A DNA stretch of 64,000 bases from Yoonia sp. (GTDB lineage: Bacteria > Pseudomonadota > Alphaproteobacteria > Rhodobacterales > Rhodobacteraceae), in contig NZ_JAGYJK010000013.1 of the NCBI RefSeq assembly GCF_018402175.1, forward strand, positions 23,484 through 87,483. The letters run 5' to 3'. Position 1 is the first letter of the stretch. The number at the start of each line of letters is the position of its first letter. The notes beneath the pieces are model-generated. The model saw nothing but the letters and a program-made list of their open reading frames with translations. It did no database searches and was not told the origin of the DNA. Positions 45,784-54,754 of this stretch are shown piece after piece. A program made the position numbers and the translations under genes.

Positions 45784-46770
45784 TCAGTTCAGCGCCTGAT
45801 CCGTGATCAGATGCGTCCATGCGCCTGTGGGTGCGGCCGAGATCACGGGGTCGGACCCACCACCCAGCAAAGTGGCGACGGTACGTTCGTAGTCGGCCGG
45901 ATCCAGCGCGCCGTTCGATCCGGCGGTCAATTTGGCAACTTCCTGCATCATGCGGACCTGTGCTTCCTCTGACTGGGCGCCGGTTTCATCGTATTCGATG
46001 ATGATTGCGCCCGCCGCTTCGGGATTTTCCTCGGCCCATTTCCAGCCCTTCATCGAAGCGCGCACGAAACGGACCATCTTGTCCACGAATACAGGATCTT
46101 CAAGGTTCTGTTCCAGCACATAGATGCCGTCTTCCAATGTGGCAACGCCCTGATCTTCGTACATAAAGGTGATCAGTTCATCCGGATTGACGCCCGCATC
46201 CAGCACCTGCCCATATTCGTTATAGGTCATGGTGGAAATGCAATCGGCCTGCCGCTGCAACAACGGGTCAACGTTGAAACCCTGTCGCAACACGGTCACG
46301 CCATCCGCGCCGCCATCGGTCGGGATACCGGCCTGCGCCATCCAGCTCAGGAACGGATATTCATTGCCAAAGAACCACACGCCGATGGTGCGTCCGCGGA
46401 AATCCTCGACCGATTCAATGCCGGTATCCTTCCAGCAGGTCAGCATCAGGCCCGATGTCTTGAACGGCTGCGCGATATTGACCACCGGCAGACCGCGTTC
46501 GCGCGCGGCCAAGGCGGATGGCATCCAGTTCAGCATCGCATCGGCACCACCACCGGCCAGCACCTGCGGCGGCGCAATATCAGGACCACCGGGCAGGATG
46601 GTGACGTTCAGCCCTTCTTCATCATAGTACCCTTGGTCGAGGGCGACATAATAGCCCGCGAACTGGGACTGCGTGACCCACTGCAATTGCAGCGACACGT
46701 CATTGTCTTGCGCCTGAGCCACGCTGCCCAGACCGGCAGCAAGAGCCGCCGCAATCATCGTCTTTTTCAT
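45784..46770 (-). CDS. NMT1/THI5-like ABC substrate-binding protein, probably for pyrimidines
   Basis: A 328-residue periplasmic binding protein with a signal peptide cleaved near AQAQDND (about residue 20). The family pattern is LQLQWVTQSQFAGYYVALDQ, GPDIAPPQVLAGGGADAMLN and PFKTSGLMLTCWKDTGI. Families of this type usually bind thiamine pyrimidine precursors, but here it is the last gene of a hydA/hyuC operon, so uracil, thymine or a related dihydropyrimidine is the likely ligand. That is inference from context. Confidence 0.85.
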   Translation of the reverse strand: MKKTMIAAALAAGLGSVAQAQDNDVSLQLQWVTQSQFAGYYVALDQGYYDEEGLNVTILPGGPDIAPPQVLAGGGADAMLNWMPSALAARERGLPVVNIAQPFKTSGLMLTCWKDTGIESVEDFRGRTIGVWFFGNEYPFLSWMAQAGIPTDGGADGVTVLRQGFNVDPLLQRQADCISTMTYNEYGQVLDAGVNPDELITFMYEDQGVATLEDGIYVLEQNLEDPVFVDKMVRFVRASMKGWKWAEENPEAAGAIIIEYDETGAQSEEAQVRMMQEVAKLTAGSNGALDPADYERTVATLLGGGSDPVISAAPTGAWTHLITDQALN

Positions 46771-46812
46771 TTTGACCTCCTAGTCAGTGTGATGCCCTCT
46801 TGGTGGGGCTTG

Positions 46813-47664
46813 TTATTTGCGTTGCGATGGGTGCCAGAATGTCACCCGCCCCTCGACCCATGCGACAGCACCATAAAGCGTGCTGCCAGCAATCGCTGCG
46901 ACGACAATTTCAGCCCAGACCATATCCAGCGCAAGCCGTCCCACGGATGTCGATATCCGAAAGCCCATACCCACCGTGGGAGAGCCGAAAAATTCAGCAA
47001 CAATCGCCCCGATCAGCGCCAAAGTCGTCGCAATTTTCAGCCCGTTAAAGATGAACGGCATCGCGGCGGGCAGGCGCAGCTTGAACAAGGTCTGCCAATA
47101 GCCCGCGCCATAGGTGCGCATCAGGTCGCGCTGCATCGCGGATGTATCGCGCAGCCCCGCCACGATATTCACAAGGATCGGGAAAAACACCATCACCGCG
47201 ACAACCGCCGCCTTGGACTGCCAGTCGCTGCCCAGCCATTTCACAAAAATCGGCGCGATGCCGACGATGGGCAGCGCCGCCATGAAACCACCCACCGGCA
47301 GGATGCCGCGTGTCAGGAAATCTGACCTGTCCGCCAGTACCGCTACGGCAAAGGCGCAGATCATCCCGATGACATAGCCGGTCATCGCGCCCTTGACGAT
47401 CGTTTGTTCGAAATCGACCCAAAGGATCGGCAAGGAACCCGCAAAACGCTCTGCGATCATGCTGGGCGGCGGCAGGACAATGGGGCTGACGCCTGTCATG
47501 CGAACAAGAAGCTCCCAGATCAAAAGCAATGTCAGCCCGAAAATCACTGGTACTAGCAACCGGACGATGCGCGCATCAGCCAGATGGCTGGCGGCAAGGC
47601 GGGCATTGATGAACCACCCCACCGCCCAGACCGCCAGAACAGAGATCAGCGCCGGTCCCGTCAT
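46813..47664 (-). CDS. ABC transporter permease 2 of the pyrimidine operon
   Basis: A 283-residue BPD-type permease with about six hydrophobic helices and the EAA-like loop YGAGYWQTLFKLRLPAAMPF. It probably forms a heterodimeric channel with the preceding permease. ATG at 47664 overlaps the stop of permease 1 (ATGA); the longer open frame extends antisense-like through that gene and is rejected. The start MTGPALISVLAVWAVGWFIN leads into the first helix. It is 42 bases ahead of the binding-protein gene. Confidence 0.88.
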   Translation of the reverse strand: MTGPALISVLAVWAVGWFINARLAASHLADARIVRLLVPVIFGLTLLLIWELLVRMTGVSPIVLPPPSMIAERFAGSLPILWVDFEQTIVKGAMTGYVIGMICAFAVAVLADRSDFLTRGILPVGGFMAALPIVGIAPIFVKWLGSDWQSKAAVVAVMVFFPILVNIVAGLRDTSAMQRDLMRTYGAGYWQTLFKLRLPAAMPFIFNGLKIATTLALIGAIVAEFFGSPTVGMGFRISTSVGRLALDMVWAEIVVAAIAGSTLYGAVAWVEGRVTFWHPSQRK

Positions 47665-48581
47665 GCCGCTGCCATCCCCATCCGGCGCAAAGTCAGCCTT
47701 TCCATCGCGGTAAAGATCGCGACAAGCGCCGCCGCCGTGATCGCCGCCGCAAACAGCGCCGCCCATGTCACCAACGGATTGCCATATTGATCCCCCACCA
47801 GCATCCGCGCGCCAAAGCCCGCCCGCGCACCTGTGGGCAATTCGGCCACGATGGCCCCCACCAGCGCTGCCGAAATCCCGATCTTGAATGAGGCGAACAG
47901 ATAGGGCACCGAGGCCGGCAACCGCAGTTTCCAGAAACCCTGCGAAGAACTGGCATAATAGGTACGTAGCAAATCCATCTGCATCGCATCGGGGCTGCGC
48001 AAGCCTTTGACCATGCCGACGACAACAGGAAAGAAGCTCAGATAGGCGCTGATCACGGCCTTTGGCAGCAGACCTTGAATGCCAAACTGGCCCATCATCA
48101 CGATAATCATCGGCGCCAAGGCAAGGATGGGAATGGTCTGGCTGGCAATCGCCCAAGGCATCACGCTCATATCCATGGCGCGGTTATGCACAATCCCCAC
48201 CGCCAGCAGCATACCCAGCGTGGTGCCAATGGCAAAACCCACCAGCGTCGCCGACAATGTTACCCAGCCATGATAAACGAGCGACTGGCGCGAGGTCACG
48301 TTGCGCAGCGCAATCGTCTCCCACATCTCGCCCGCCACCTGATGCGGCGAGGGCAGACGCGGACGGTCCAGCGTATAGGTCAGCGGGATCAGACCCAGAT
48401 TGGCGACACTCAGCCCCAGCCCCGAATAGCCCTGCCGTTCCAAAGGCGTTTGCGGCACCACCACCAGCCCGTCCCGCTGCGCCTGATCAGCAGTCAGATG
48501 CATGTTCATCGGCACCACGGCCAGCACCCAGATCACCAGTATCGCAGCAACAATAGTGAGGATCGGCAACAGCGATTTCAC
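47661..48581 (-). CDS. ABC transporter permease 1 of the pyrimidine operon
   Basis: A 306-residue BPD-type permease with an N-terminal helix (LLPILTIVAAILVIWVLAVV), a periplasmic segment of about 60 residues and five further helices. The EAA-like loop is YYASSSQGFWKLRLPASVPY. GTG at 48581 is the start. A CCTCCGG-family repeat occupies the 48 bases between it and the ATP-binding gene. The stop overlaps permease 2. Confidence 0.87.
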   Translation of the reverse strand: MKSLLPILTIVAAILVIWVLAVVPMNMHLTADQAQRDGLVVVPQTPLERQGYSGLGLSVANLGLIPLTYTLDRPRLPSPHQVAGEMWETIALRNVTSRQSLVYHGWVTLSATLVGFAIGTTLGMLLAVGIVHNRAMDMSVMPWAIASQTIPILALAPMIIVMMGQFGIQGLLPKAVISAYLSFFPVVVGMVKGLRSPDAMQMDLLRTYYASSSQGFWKLRLPASVPYLFASFKIGISAALVGAIVAELPTGARAGFGARMLVGDQYGNPLVTWAALFAAAITAAALVAIFTAMERLTLRRMGMAAA

Positions 48582-48592
48582 GACGCCCCTCG

Positions 48593-48624
48593 CTCGCTTT
48601 GGTCAAAATACTCCCGCCGGAGGC
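48593..48624 (-). repeat. Dispersed repeat copy 2 (CCTCCGGCGGGAGTATTT family)
   Basis: On the minus strand GCCTCCGGCGGGAGTATTTT followed by GACCAAAGCGAG, nearly identical to the copy before arfB. It lies just before the GTG start of permease 1 and may supply its ribosome binding site (GAGGGG). Confidence 0.7.
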
Positions 48625-48629
48625 AGCGC

Positions 48630-49412
48630 CTAGTCATCCACATGCCCCGCCCGCAATCCTTCACGCACACGATGCGCAATGTCGATGAATTCCTTGCTGT
48701 CGCGAATATCCAGCGGGCGTTCCTTGGGCAGCGGGCTGTCGATCACATCGGTGATCCGGCCGGGGCGCGGCGACATGACGACAATCTTGGTGGACAGATA
48801 GACCGCCTCGGGGATCGAATGGGTGACGAAACCGATGGTCTTTTCGGTGCGCGCCCACAGCGCCAGCAGCTGCTCGTTCAGATGGTCGCGCACGATTTCA
48901 TCCAGCGCGCCAAAAGGTTCGTCCATCAACAGGATATCGGCATCGAACGCCAGCGCGCGGGCGATACTGGCGCGCTGCTGCATCCCACCGGACAGTTGCC
49001 AGGGAAACTTCTTCTCGAACCCCGCAAGGTCAACCAGCGCCAGCACACGCGCCACCCGTTCGGCCTGTTCGGATTTGGAAAACCCCATAATCTCCAGCGG
49101 CAGTTTCACATTGCCGCCGATGGTGCGCCACGGATACAGCCCCGCCGCCTGAAACACATAACCATAGGCCCGCGCGCGCCGCGCCTGATCCGGCGTCATA
49201 CCGTTGACGGACAAGGTACCGTCCGTCGGCACCTCCAACCCCGCGATACAACGCAGAAACGTCGTCTTGCCACAGCCGGACGGGCCGATGAAGCTGACGA
49301 ATTCGCCTTTGCGGATGTCCAGATTGACATCTTTCAGCGCATGCACAGGGCCGTCATTGGTCTGGAACGTCAGGTTCAGCCCTTGCGCGCTGATTACGGT
49401 ATCGGCAGTCAT
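48630..49412 (-). CDS. ABC transporter ATP-binding protein of the pyrimidine operon
   Basis: A 260-residue ABC ATPase of the nitrate/sulfonate/taurine (SsuB/TauB) group. Walker A GPSGCGKTT, Q-loop FQAAGLYPWRT, signature LSGGMQQRASIARAL, Walker B ILLMDEPFGALDE and the H-loop in FVTHSIPEAV are intact. Its ATG (49412) overlaps the hydA stop (TGATG), so it is translated with hydA. Confidence 0.93.
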   Translation of the reverse strand: MTADTVISAQGLNLTFQTNDGPVHALKDVNLDIRKGEFVSFIGPSGCGKTTFLRCIAGLEVPTDGTLSVNGMTPDQARRARAYGYVFQAAGLYPWRTIGGNVKLPLEIMGFSKSEQAERVARVLALVDLAGFEKKFPWQLSGGMQQRASIARALAFDADILLMDEPFGALDEIVRDHLNEQLLALWARTEKTIGFVTHSIPEAVYLSTKIVVMSPRPGRITDVIDSPLPKERPLDIRDSKEFIDIAHRVREGLRAGHVDD

Positions 49413-50866
49413 CAAACCCCCGTCGCGGGAATGCCCGTCCGTTCAACCGGGCGGGGGGCCGTCAGTTCTTTCCATTTCGACAGGGCGGTGTTCGTCGGCG
49501 TGTTGGGCGCGCGCTTGACGAATTGGCCGTGGCCTTCGCGCGTGCGCATCTCGCCGTCATGCACCGCGACATGGCCGCGTGTCAGGGTAAAGCGCGGCAG
49601 ACCCGTCACTTCCTTTCCCTCGAAGACGTTGTAGTCGATGGCGGATTGCTGGGACTTCGCCATGATCGTCTTGGACTTTTCAGGGTCCCAGACCACCAGA
49701 TCGGCGTCCGCACCGACCAGCACAGCACCCTTACGCGGATAGCAGTTCAGGATCTTGGCGATATTGGTCGAGGTCACGGCGACAAATTCGTTCATCGTCA
49801 GCCGCCCCGTGCGCACACCATGCGTCCAAAGCATCGGCATCCGGTCCTCCAGCCCGCCGGTGCCATTGGGGATCTTGGTGAAATCACCCACGCCATAGCG
49901 TTTCTGCGCCGTGGTAAAGGCGCAATGATCCGTCGCCACTACCGACAGGCTGCCCGATTGCAGGCCGGCCCACAGGCTGTCCTGATGCATCTTGTTACGG
50001 AACGGCGGCGACATCACACGCCGTGCGGCATGGTCCCAGTCCTGATTGAAATATTCGCTTTCGTCCAAGGTCAGATGCTGGATCAGCGGTTCACCCCAGA
50101 CGCGTTTGCCCTGCATCCGCGCGCGGCGGATCGCCTCATGCGCCTCTTCACAAGAGACATGCACGATATACAGCGGCACGCCGGTCATGTCGGCGATCAT
50201 GATGGCGCGGTTGGCGGCTTCGCCCTCGACCTGCGGGGGGCGGGAATAGGCGTGGGCCTCTGGCCCTGTATTGCCCTCGGCCAGCAGCTTGGCAGACAGT
50301 TCCGCGACCACATCACCGTTTTCGGCATGGACCATCGCAATGGCCCCCAAGGATGCGAGACGGGCAAACGACGCGTACATCTCGTCATCATTGACCATCA
50401 ACGCGCCCTTATAAGCCATGAAATGCTTGAAGGTGTTGATGCCGCGGTCGCGGACGACGCTTTCCATCTCGTTGAAAACCTGCTCGCCCCACCATGTCAC
50501 CGCCATGTGGAAGGAATAGTCGCAGGACGCGCGGCCCGATTTGTTGTCCCACATCTGCAAGGCATCGTGCAGGCCCTGACCGGGGGCAGGCAACGCGAAA
50601 TCAACGACCATCGTGGTGCCGCCCGACAGGGCCGCCCGCGTGCCGGATTCGAAATCATCCGCCGAATAGGTGCCCATGAAAGGCATTTCCAGATGCGTAT
50701 GCGGGTCGATCCCGCCCGGCATGACATAGCAGCCCGTGGCGTCGAGCTGTTCGTCGCCCGACAGGTTCTGCCCGATCTCGATGATCTTGCCCCCGTCGAT
50801 CAGGACATCCGCCTTATAGGTCAGGTCCGCCGTGACGATGGTGCCGTTCTTGATGACTGTGGTCAT
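49412..50866 (-). CDS. hydA: Dihydropyrimidinase
   Basis: A 484-residue amidohydrolase-fold zinc enzyme opening dihydrouracil or dihydrothymine to the N-carbamoyl-beta-amino acid. The metal motif PGGIDPHTHLEMPF (HxH at about 57-59), the carboxylated Lys in FKHFMAYKGALMV, HVSCEEAHEAI, the later VATDHCAFTTAQKR and the family-sized length support the call. It is in the RutR-controlled operon; a GIY-YIG gene and palindromes separate it from the amidase gene upstream. Confidence 0.95.
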   Translation of the reverse strand: MTTVIKNGTIVTADLTYKADVLIDGGKIIEIGQNLSGDEQLDATGCYVMPGGIDPHTHLEMPFMGTYSADDFESGTRAALSGGTTMVVDFALPAPGQGLHDALQMWDNKSGRASCDYSFHMAVTWWGEQVFNEMESVVRDRGINTFKHFMAYKGALMVNDDEMYASFARLASLGAIAMVHAENGDVVAELSAKLLAEGNTGPEAHAYSRPPQVEGEAANRAIMIADMTGVPLYIVHVSCEEAHEAIRRARMQGKRVWGEPLIQHLTLDESEYFNQDWDHAARRVMSPPFRNKMHQDSLWAGLQSGSLSVVATDHCAFTTAQKRYGVGDFTKIPNGTGGLEDRMPMLWTHGVRTGRLTMNEFVAVTSTNIAKILNCYPRKGAVLVGADADLVVWDPEKSKTIMAKSQQSAIDYNVFEGKEVTGLPRFTLTRGHVAVHDGEMRTREGHGQFVKRAPNTPTNTALSKWKELTAPRPVERTGIPATGV

Positions 50867-50888
50867 TGGTCTCTCCCTGTCTTCACCC

Positions 50889-50909
50889 GTCCCGGCCGAA
50901 AGCCGGGAC
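50889..50909. repeat. Palindromic element, left of GIY-YIG gene
   Basis: GTCCCGGC-CGAAA-GCCGGGAC, an 8-bp perfect stem. It belongs to the same GTCCCGG/CCGGGAC family as the elements at 51247-51326 and 54683-54744. It lies between the GIY-YIG stop and hydA. Confidence 0.75.
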
Positions 50910-50920
50910 CTGTGCCCGGA

Positions 50921-51205
50921 TCAGACAGGGATATGGATGGTGATGTCCTGCCAATGCGGATTGGCCGTGTGGATCAGTTGGTTTTTCCATGCGCGCCGCC
51001 ACCGCTTGATCGCGCGTTCGCGCCGTAGGCTGGTTTCGAAGTCGTCGTGCGTTTCGAACCAGACCAGCGTCTTGATCTTGTATTTCGCCGTATGCACGGA
51101 TCGCCCGTCGCGGTGGTGTTGCACGCGGGCCTGCAGGTCGCGGGTGCGCCCGATGTAGATCGCACCATTCGGGCGCGACGCCATGATATAGACGAAATGG
51201 GTCAT
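50921..51205 (-). CDS. GIY-YIG nuclease family protein
   Basis: A 94-residue single-domain GIY-YIG protein of the UPF0213/YhbQ-like class: FVYIMASRPNGAIYIGRTRD supplies the paired YxY / YIG motif, and the later RRERAIKRWRRAWKNQLI holds the catalytic Arg/Glu helix. The start at 51205 (MTHFVYIM) is preferred over a 16-codon upstream extension. It interrupts the hyuC-hydA operon and is flanked on both sides by related GC-rich palindromes, which suggests that it moves with them. Its substrate is unknown. Confidence 0.88.
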   Translation of the reverse strand: MTHFVYIMASRPNGAIYIGRTRDLQARVQHHRDGRSVHTAKYKIKTLVWFETHDDFETSLRRERAIKRWRRAWKNQLIHTANPHWQDITIHIPV

Positions 51206-51246
51206 GCCGCAGTTTTGGCTGGTTGTGATGAACAAGTGGTAAATGC

Positions 51247-51326
51247 TCATCACCCCCCGGACGTGATCCGGGGCCTCCCGCGCGGCATTTGGCGAGGCCC
51301 CGGATCAAGTCCGGGGCGGGTGATGA
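51247..51326. repeat. Large imperfect inverted repeat, right of GIY-YIG gene
   Basis: Arms at 51247-51277 and 51294-51326 are nearly perfectly complementary over about 31 bases (one mismatch and one gap); each arm has a CCCGGA/TCCGGG palindromic core. It lies between the hyuC stop and the GIY-YIG start and would form a very stable hairpin in the operon mRNA. Confidence 0.85.
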
Positions 51327-51334
51327 TTCCACCC

Positions 51335-52585
51335 TCACGCCACAATCTCCGCCGTTTCGACCACCGCGTGAAACAGCACATCCGCGCCAGCAGCCGCCCA
51401 TTCCGGAGAAATCTCTTCGGCCTCGTTATGGCTCAACCCGTCCACGCAGGGACACATAATCATCGCGGTCGGATACAGATCATTGATCCAGCAGGCATCA
51501 TGCCCCGCGCCCGAGACGATATCCATGTGGCTATAGCCCAACCGTTCCGCCGCATTGCGCACGGCGGCGACACAGGTTTCATCAAAGGCGGGCGGGTCGA
51601 ACTGGCCCACGATCTCTGCCTCGAATTCCACGCCGATATCGGCGCATATCTGCGGCGCGCGGTCCATCAGTTCGGCGACCATCGCGTTCAGCTTGTCCAG
51701 CAGATGCGTGCGCAGATCGACGGTGAACACCACCTTGCCCGGAATGATGTTGCGGCTGTTGGGATAGACGTCGATATGCCCGATGGCACCCACCGCATTC
51801 GGCTGGTGCTTCATCGCGATCTCGTGGACCAATTCGGTGATCAGCGCCAATCCGCGCCCAGCGTTCTTGCGCATATGCATGGGCGTCGATCCGGTATGGC
51901 TTTCCTTGCCGGTCACCGTGCATTGCACCCAGCGCAGGCCCTGCCCATGCGTGACAACGCCGATCTGCTTGCCTTCAGCCTCCAAAATCGGGCCTTGTTC
52001 GATATGCAGCTCAAAGAAGGCATGCATCTTGCGGTCGCCCACCTTTTCCGCGCCTTTCCAGCCGATGCGTTCCAACTCGTCCCCGAACCGTTTGCCCTTG
52101 GCGTCCACACGGTCAAGCGCCCAGTCCAGCGCATGTTTGCCCGCGAACACACCCGAGGCCAGCATCGCGGGCGCATAGCGCGTGCCTTCCTCGTTGGTCC
52201 AGTTGGTCACGACGATGGGGTGTTTGGTCTTGATATCCAGATCGTTCAGCGTGCGGATCACCTCCAGCCCGCCCAGAACCCCCAGCACCCCGTCATATTT
52301 GCCACCCGTCGGCTGGGTATCCAGATGCGATCCTACATAAACCGGTAGCGCGTCAGGGTCGGTGCCGTCGCGGCGGGCGAACATATTGCCCATCTCGTCC
52401 ACGCCCATCGTGCAGCCTGCGGCGTCACACCAGCGCTGGAACAGGTGGCGGCCTGCGCTGTCTTCATCGGTCAGGGTCTGGCGGTTGTTGCCGCCCGCCA
52501 CACCGGGGCCGATCTTGGCCATTTCCATCAGGCTGTCCCACAGGCGTTCGCCATTGATCTTGAGGTTCTCTGCGGGGGATGGCAT
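51335..52585 (-). CDS. Zn-dependent N-carbamoyl amidohydrolase (beta-ureidopropionase type)
   Basis: A 416-residue M20-family amidase, expected to release beta-alanine or beta-aminoisobutyrate, CO2 and ammonia from the carbamoyl product of HydA. Metal-binding motifs include GSHLDTQPTGGKYDGVLG and NWTNEEGTRYAP, and the dimerisation lid domain has GKESHTGSTPMHMRKNAG; SHNEAEEISPEW is near the C-terminus. ATG at 52585 is the family start. It is the first gene of the operon after the RutR operator. Confidence 0.92.
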   Translation of the reverse strand: MPSPAENLKINGERLWDSLMEMAKIGPGVAGGNNRQTLTDEDSAGRHLFQRWCDAAGCTMGVDEMGNMFARRDGTDPDALPVYVGSHLDTQPTGGKYDGVLGVLGGLEVIRTLNDLDIKTKHPIVVTNWTNEEGTRYAPAMLASGVFAGKHALDWALDRVDAKGKRFGDELERIGWKGAEKVGDRKMHAFFELHIEQGPILEAEGKQIGVVTHGQGLRWVQCTVTGKESHTGSTPMHMRKNAGRGLALITELVHEIAMKHQPNAVGAIGHIDVYPNSRNIIPGKVVFTVDLRTHLLDKLNAMVAELMDRAPQICADIGVEFEAEIVGQFDPPAFDETCVAAVRNAAERLGYSHMDIVSGAGHDACWINDLYPTAMIMCPCVDGLSHNEAEEISPEWAAAGADVLFHAVVETAEIVA

Positions 52586-52608
52586 CGGGCTCTCCTGTCT
52601 TTCTTGGT

Positions 52609-52624
52609 TTGACCAAACGGTCAA
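52609..52624. promoter_or_regulatory. RutR operator
   Basis: TTGACC-AAAC-GGTCAA is an exact palindromic match to the RutR site TTGACCANNTGGTCAA in its outer half-sites. It lies between the divergent amidase and rutR genes, so both transcripts should respond to uracil through RutR. Confidence 0.8.
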
Positions 52625-52749
52625 AAGAACGCTAACAGAGGTTGGCAACCAGTCAAGTTTTCCGCGTGATGTTTTGGTGTTTGTCGGTTGTGCGCGCGAA
52701 GCAGACAGCAGACAGGCCGTCCAGCCTGTAAATTAGGCAGAGCAAGAGC

Positions 52750-53352
52750 ATGACCAAAGCCCCGACCCGAATCCAGAAACGCAATCGGGCGGCGATCCTG
52801 TCGGCTGGGCTCGACGTATTTTCGCAATACGGCTTTCGTGGCACAACATTGGACCAGATCGCAGAGGCTGCGGGGCTGTCGAAACCCAACCTGCTATATT
52901 ATTTTTCCTCGAAAGAGGCGATCCATACGGCGCTGCTGGAACGTCTGCTGGAAAACTGGCTTGATCCGCTGAAGGCCCTCGATGCGGCAGGCGATCCGGT
53001 GCAGGAGATCATGGCCTATGCGCAACGCAAGCTGGCGTTGAGCAAGGATTTCCCGCGCGAAAGCCGCCTGTTTGCCAATGAAATCCTGCAAGGTGCGCCA
53101 CGGATCGAATATATCCTGCATACCGATCTCAAACAGCTGGTCGATGAAAAGACCACCGTGATCAAAGGCTGGGCCGATAAGGGCAAAATCGCGCCTGTCG
53201 ATCCGTATCATCTGATTTTTTCGATCTGGGCGCTGACACAACATTACGCCGATTTCGATGTGCAGGTGCAGGCGGTGATGCCGGGCAGCGACCCCTATGC
53301 CGGGGCCGCCACCTATCTGGATCATGTCATCAGCCGGATATTGCAGCCCTGA
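52750..53352 (+). CDS. rutR: RutR-type TetR-family regulator
   Basis: A 200-residue TetR repressor. The N-terminal helix-turn-helix region GLDVFSQYGFRGTTLDQIAE and the following AGLSKPNLLYYFSSKEA, plus the C-terminal HLIFSIWALTQHYADFDVQV, match E. coli RutR, which binds uracil. It should control its own operon and the pyrimidine genes. It is divergent from the amidase gene with an operator between, and convergent with preA. Confidence 0.93.
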   Translation: MTKAPTRIQKRNRAAILSAGLDVFSQYGFRGTTLDQIAEAAGLSKPNLLYYFSSKEAIHTALLERLLENWLDPLKALDAAGDPVQEIMAYAQRKLALSKDFPRESRLFANEILQGAPRIEYILHTDLKQLVDEKTTVIKGWADKGKIAPVDPYHLIFSIWALTQHYADFDVQVQAVMPGSDPYAGAATYLDHVISRILQP

Positions 53353-54657
53353 TCATTCGGCCGCGACAGCACCGGGATTGTTCGGGTGTGTTGTCCAGTT
53401 GGCATATTCTTTCTGCACAACCTTGCCAGTGCGCGGGTCAACCTGCCCCGGTGTCATCGCTTCCATCGTGATGCAGTTTTCCACCGGACAGACATCGACA
53501 CACAGGTTGCAGGCAACACATTCCGCATCAATCACGGTAAAGGTCCGGTCGGCGGACATCGCAATCGCCTGATGGCTGGTGTCTTCGCAGGCGGCATAGC
53601 AGCGGCCACATTTGATGCAATCGTCCTGATTGATCTTGGCCTTGGCGACGTAGTTCAGGTTTAGATATTTCCAATCGGTGACATTGGGGATGGCGCGCCC
53701 GACCACCTGTTCAACCGAGGTATAGCCTTTTTCATCCATCCATTCCGACAGGCCGCTGATCATTTCCTGCACGATCTTGAAGCCATAGGTCATCACGGCG
53801 GTGCAGACCTGCACATTGCCACAACCAAGGCTGATGTATTCCGCCGCATCGCGCCATGTGGTCACACCGCCAATACCGCTGATCGCTAGGCCATGCGTGT
53901 CGGGATGGCGCGCGATTTCCGACACCATCGACAGCGCGATCGGCTTTACCGCCGGGCCACAGTAGCCGCCATGCGATCCTTTGCCGTCGATCGACGGTTC
54001 GGGCGACATGGTATCAAGGTTCACAGATGTGATCGAATTGATCGTATTGATCAGGCTGACCGCATCCGCCCCCCCACGCATCGCAGCAGCAGCAGGCTGG
54101 CGGATGTCGGTAATATTGGGCGTCAGTTTCACGATCACCGGCTTGTCGTAATATTGTTTGCACCAGCGCGTGACCATTTCGATATATTCAGGCACCTGCC
54201 CCACGGCAGCTCCCATGCCGCGTTCGGACATGCCATGCGGGCAGCCGAAGTTCAGTTCGATCCCGTCGGCACCGGTTTCCTGCACGCGCGGCAGGATGTC
54301 TTTCCAAGCCTGTTCCTCGCACGGCACCATGATCGAGACGATCATCGCACGGTCCGGATAATCGGCCTTGACGCGTTTGATCTCGTCCAGATTGGTCTGC
54401 AACGGGCGGTCGGTGATCAGTTCGATATTGTTCAGCCCCAGCAAACGCCGGTCCGCGCCATAGATCGCGCCATAGCGCGGGCCGTTGACGTTGACGACGG
54501 GCGGCCCTTCGGCCCCCAGCGTTTTCCACACGACACCGCCCCAGCCCGCCTCGAACGCGCGGCGGACGTTGTATTCCTTGTCCGTCGGTGGCGCGGAGGC
54601 CAGCCAGAACGGGTTGGGGGATGTGATACCTAGAAAGTTCGTTGTCAGGTCAGCCAT
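53353..54657 (-). CDS. preA: NAD-dependent dihydropyrimidine dehydrogenase subunit PreA
   Basis: A 434-residue FMN and iron-sulfur subunit reducing uracil or thymine to the dihydro form. The FMN/active-site region includes ELNFGCPHGMSERGMG with the catalytic Cys, and VKLTPNITDI; the C-terminus has two [4Fe-4S] motifs, CIKCGRCYAACE and CVACNLCVDVCP. Length fits PreA. Its stop is adjacent to the convergent rutR stop. It is separated from preT by palindromic repeats. Confidence 0.96.
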   Translation of the reverse strand: MADLTTNFLGITSPNPFWLASAPPTDKEYNVRRAFEAGWGGVVWKTLGAEGPPVVNVNGPRYGAIYGADRRLLGLNNIELITDRPLQTNLDEIKRVKADYPDRAMIVSIMVPCEEQAWKDILPRVQETGADGIELNFGCPHGMSERGMGAAVGQVPEYIEMVTRWCKQYYDKPVIVKLTPNITDIRQPAAAAMRGGADAVSLINTINSITSVNLDTMSPEPSIDGKGSHGGYCGPAVKPIALSMVSEIARHPDTHGLAISGIGGVTTWRDAAEYISLGCGNVQVCTAVMTYGFKIVQEMISGLSEWMDEKGYTSVEQVVGRAIPNVTDWKYLNLNYVAKAKINQDDCIKCGRCYAACEDTSHQAIAMSADRTFTVIDAECVACNLCVDVCPVENCITMEAMTPGQVDPRTGKVVQKEYANWTTHPNNPGAVAAE

Positions 54658-54682
54658 GGCTTTATCCTTTGCTGTCCGCCCC

Positions 54683-54744
54683 GTCCCGGGCCTGACCCGG
54701 GACCTTGCGGTGTAATGTCAGAGGTCCCGGATCAAGTCCGGGAC
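54683..54744. repeat. Two GTCCCGG palindromes between preT and preA
   Basis: Two hairpins: GTCCCGGG-CCTGA-CCCGGGAC (54683-54703) and GTCCCGGA-N5-TCCGGGAC (54724-54744). They are the same family as those around the GIY-YIG gene and sit in the 97-base preT-preA gap. Confidence 0.8.
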
Positions 54745-54754
54745 GCCGTTACGA

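Noticed and set aside
47665-48156. Upstream extension of permease 2
   Set aside because: It lies out of frame within permease 1; the ATGA overlap gives the natural start.
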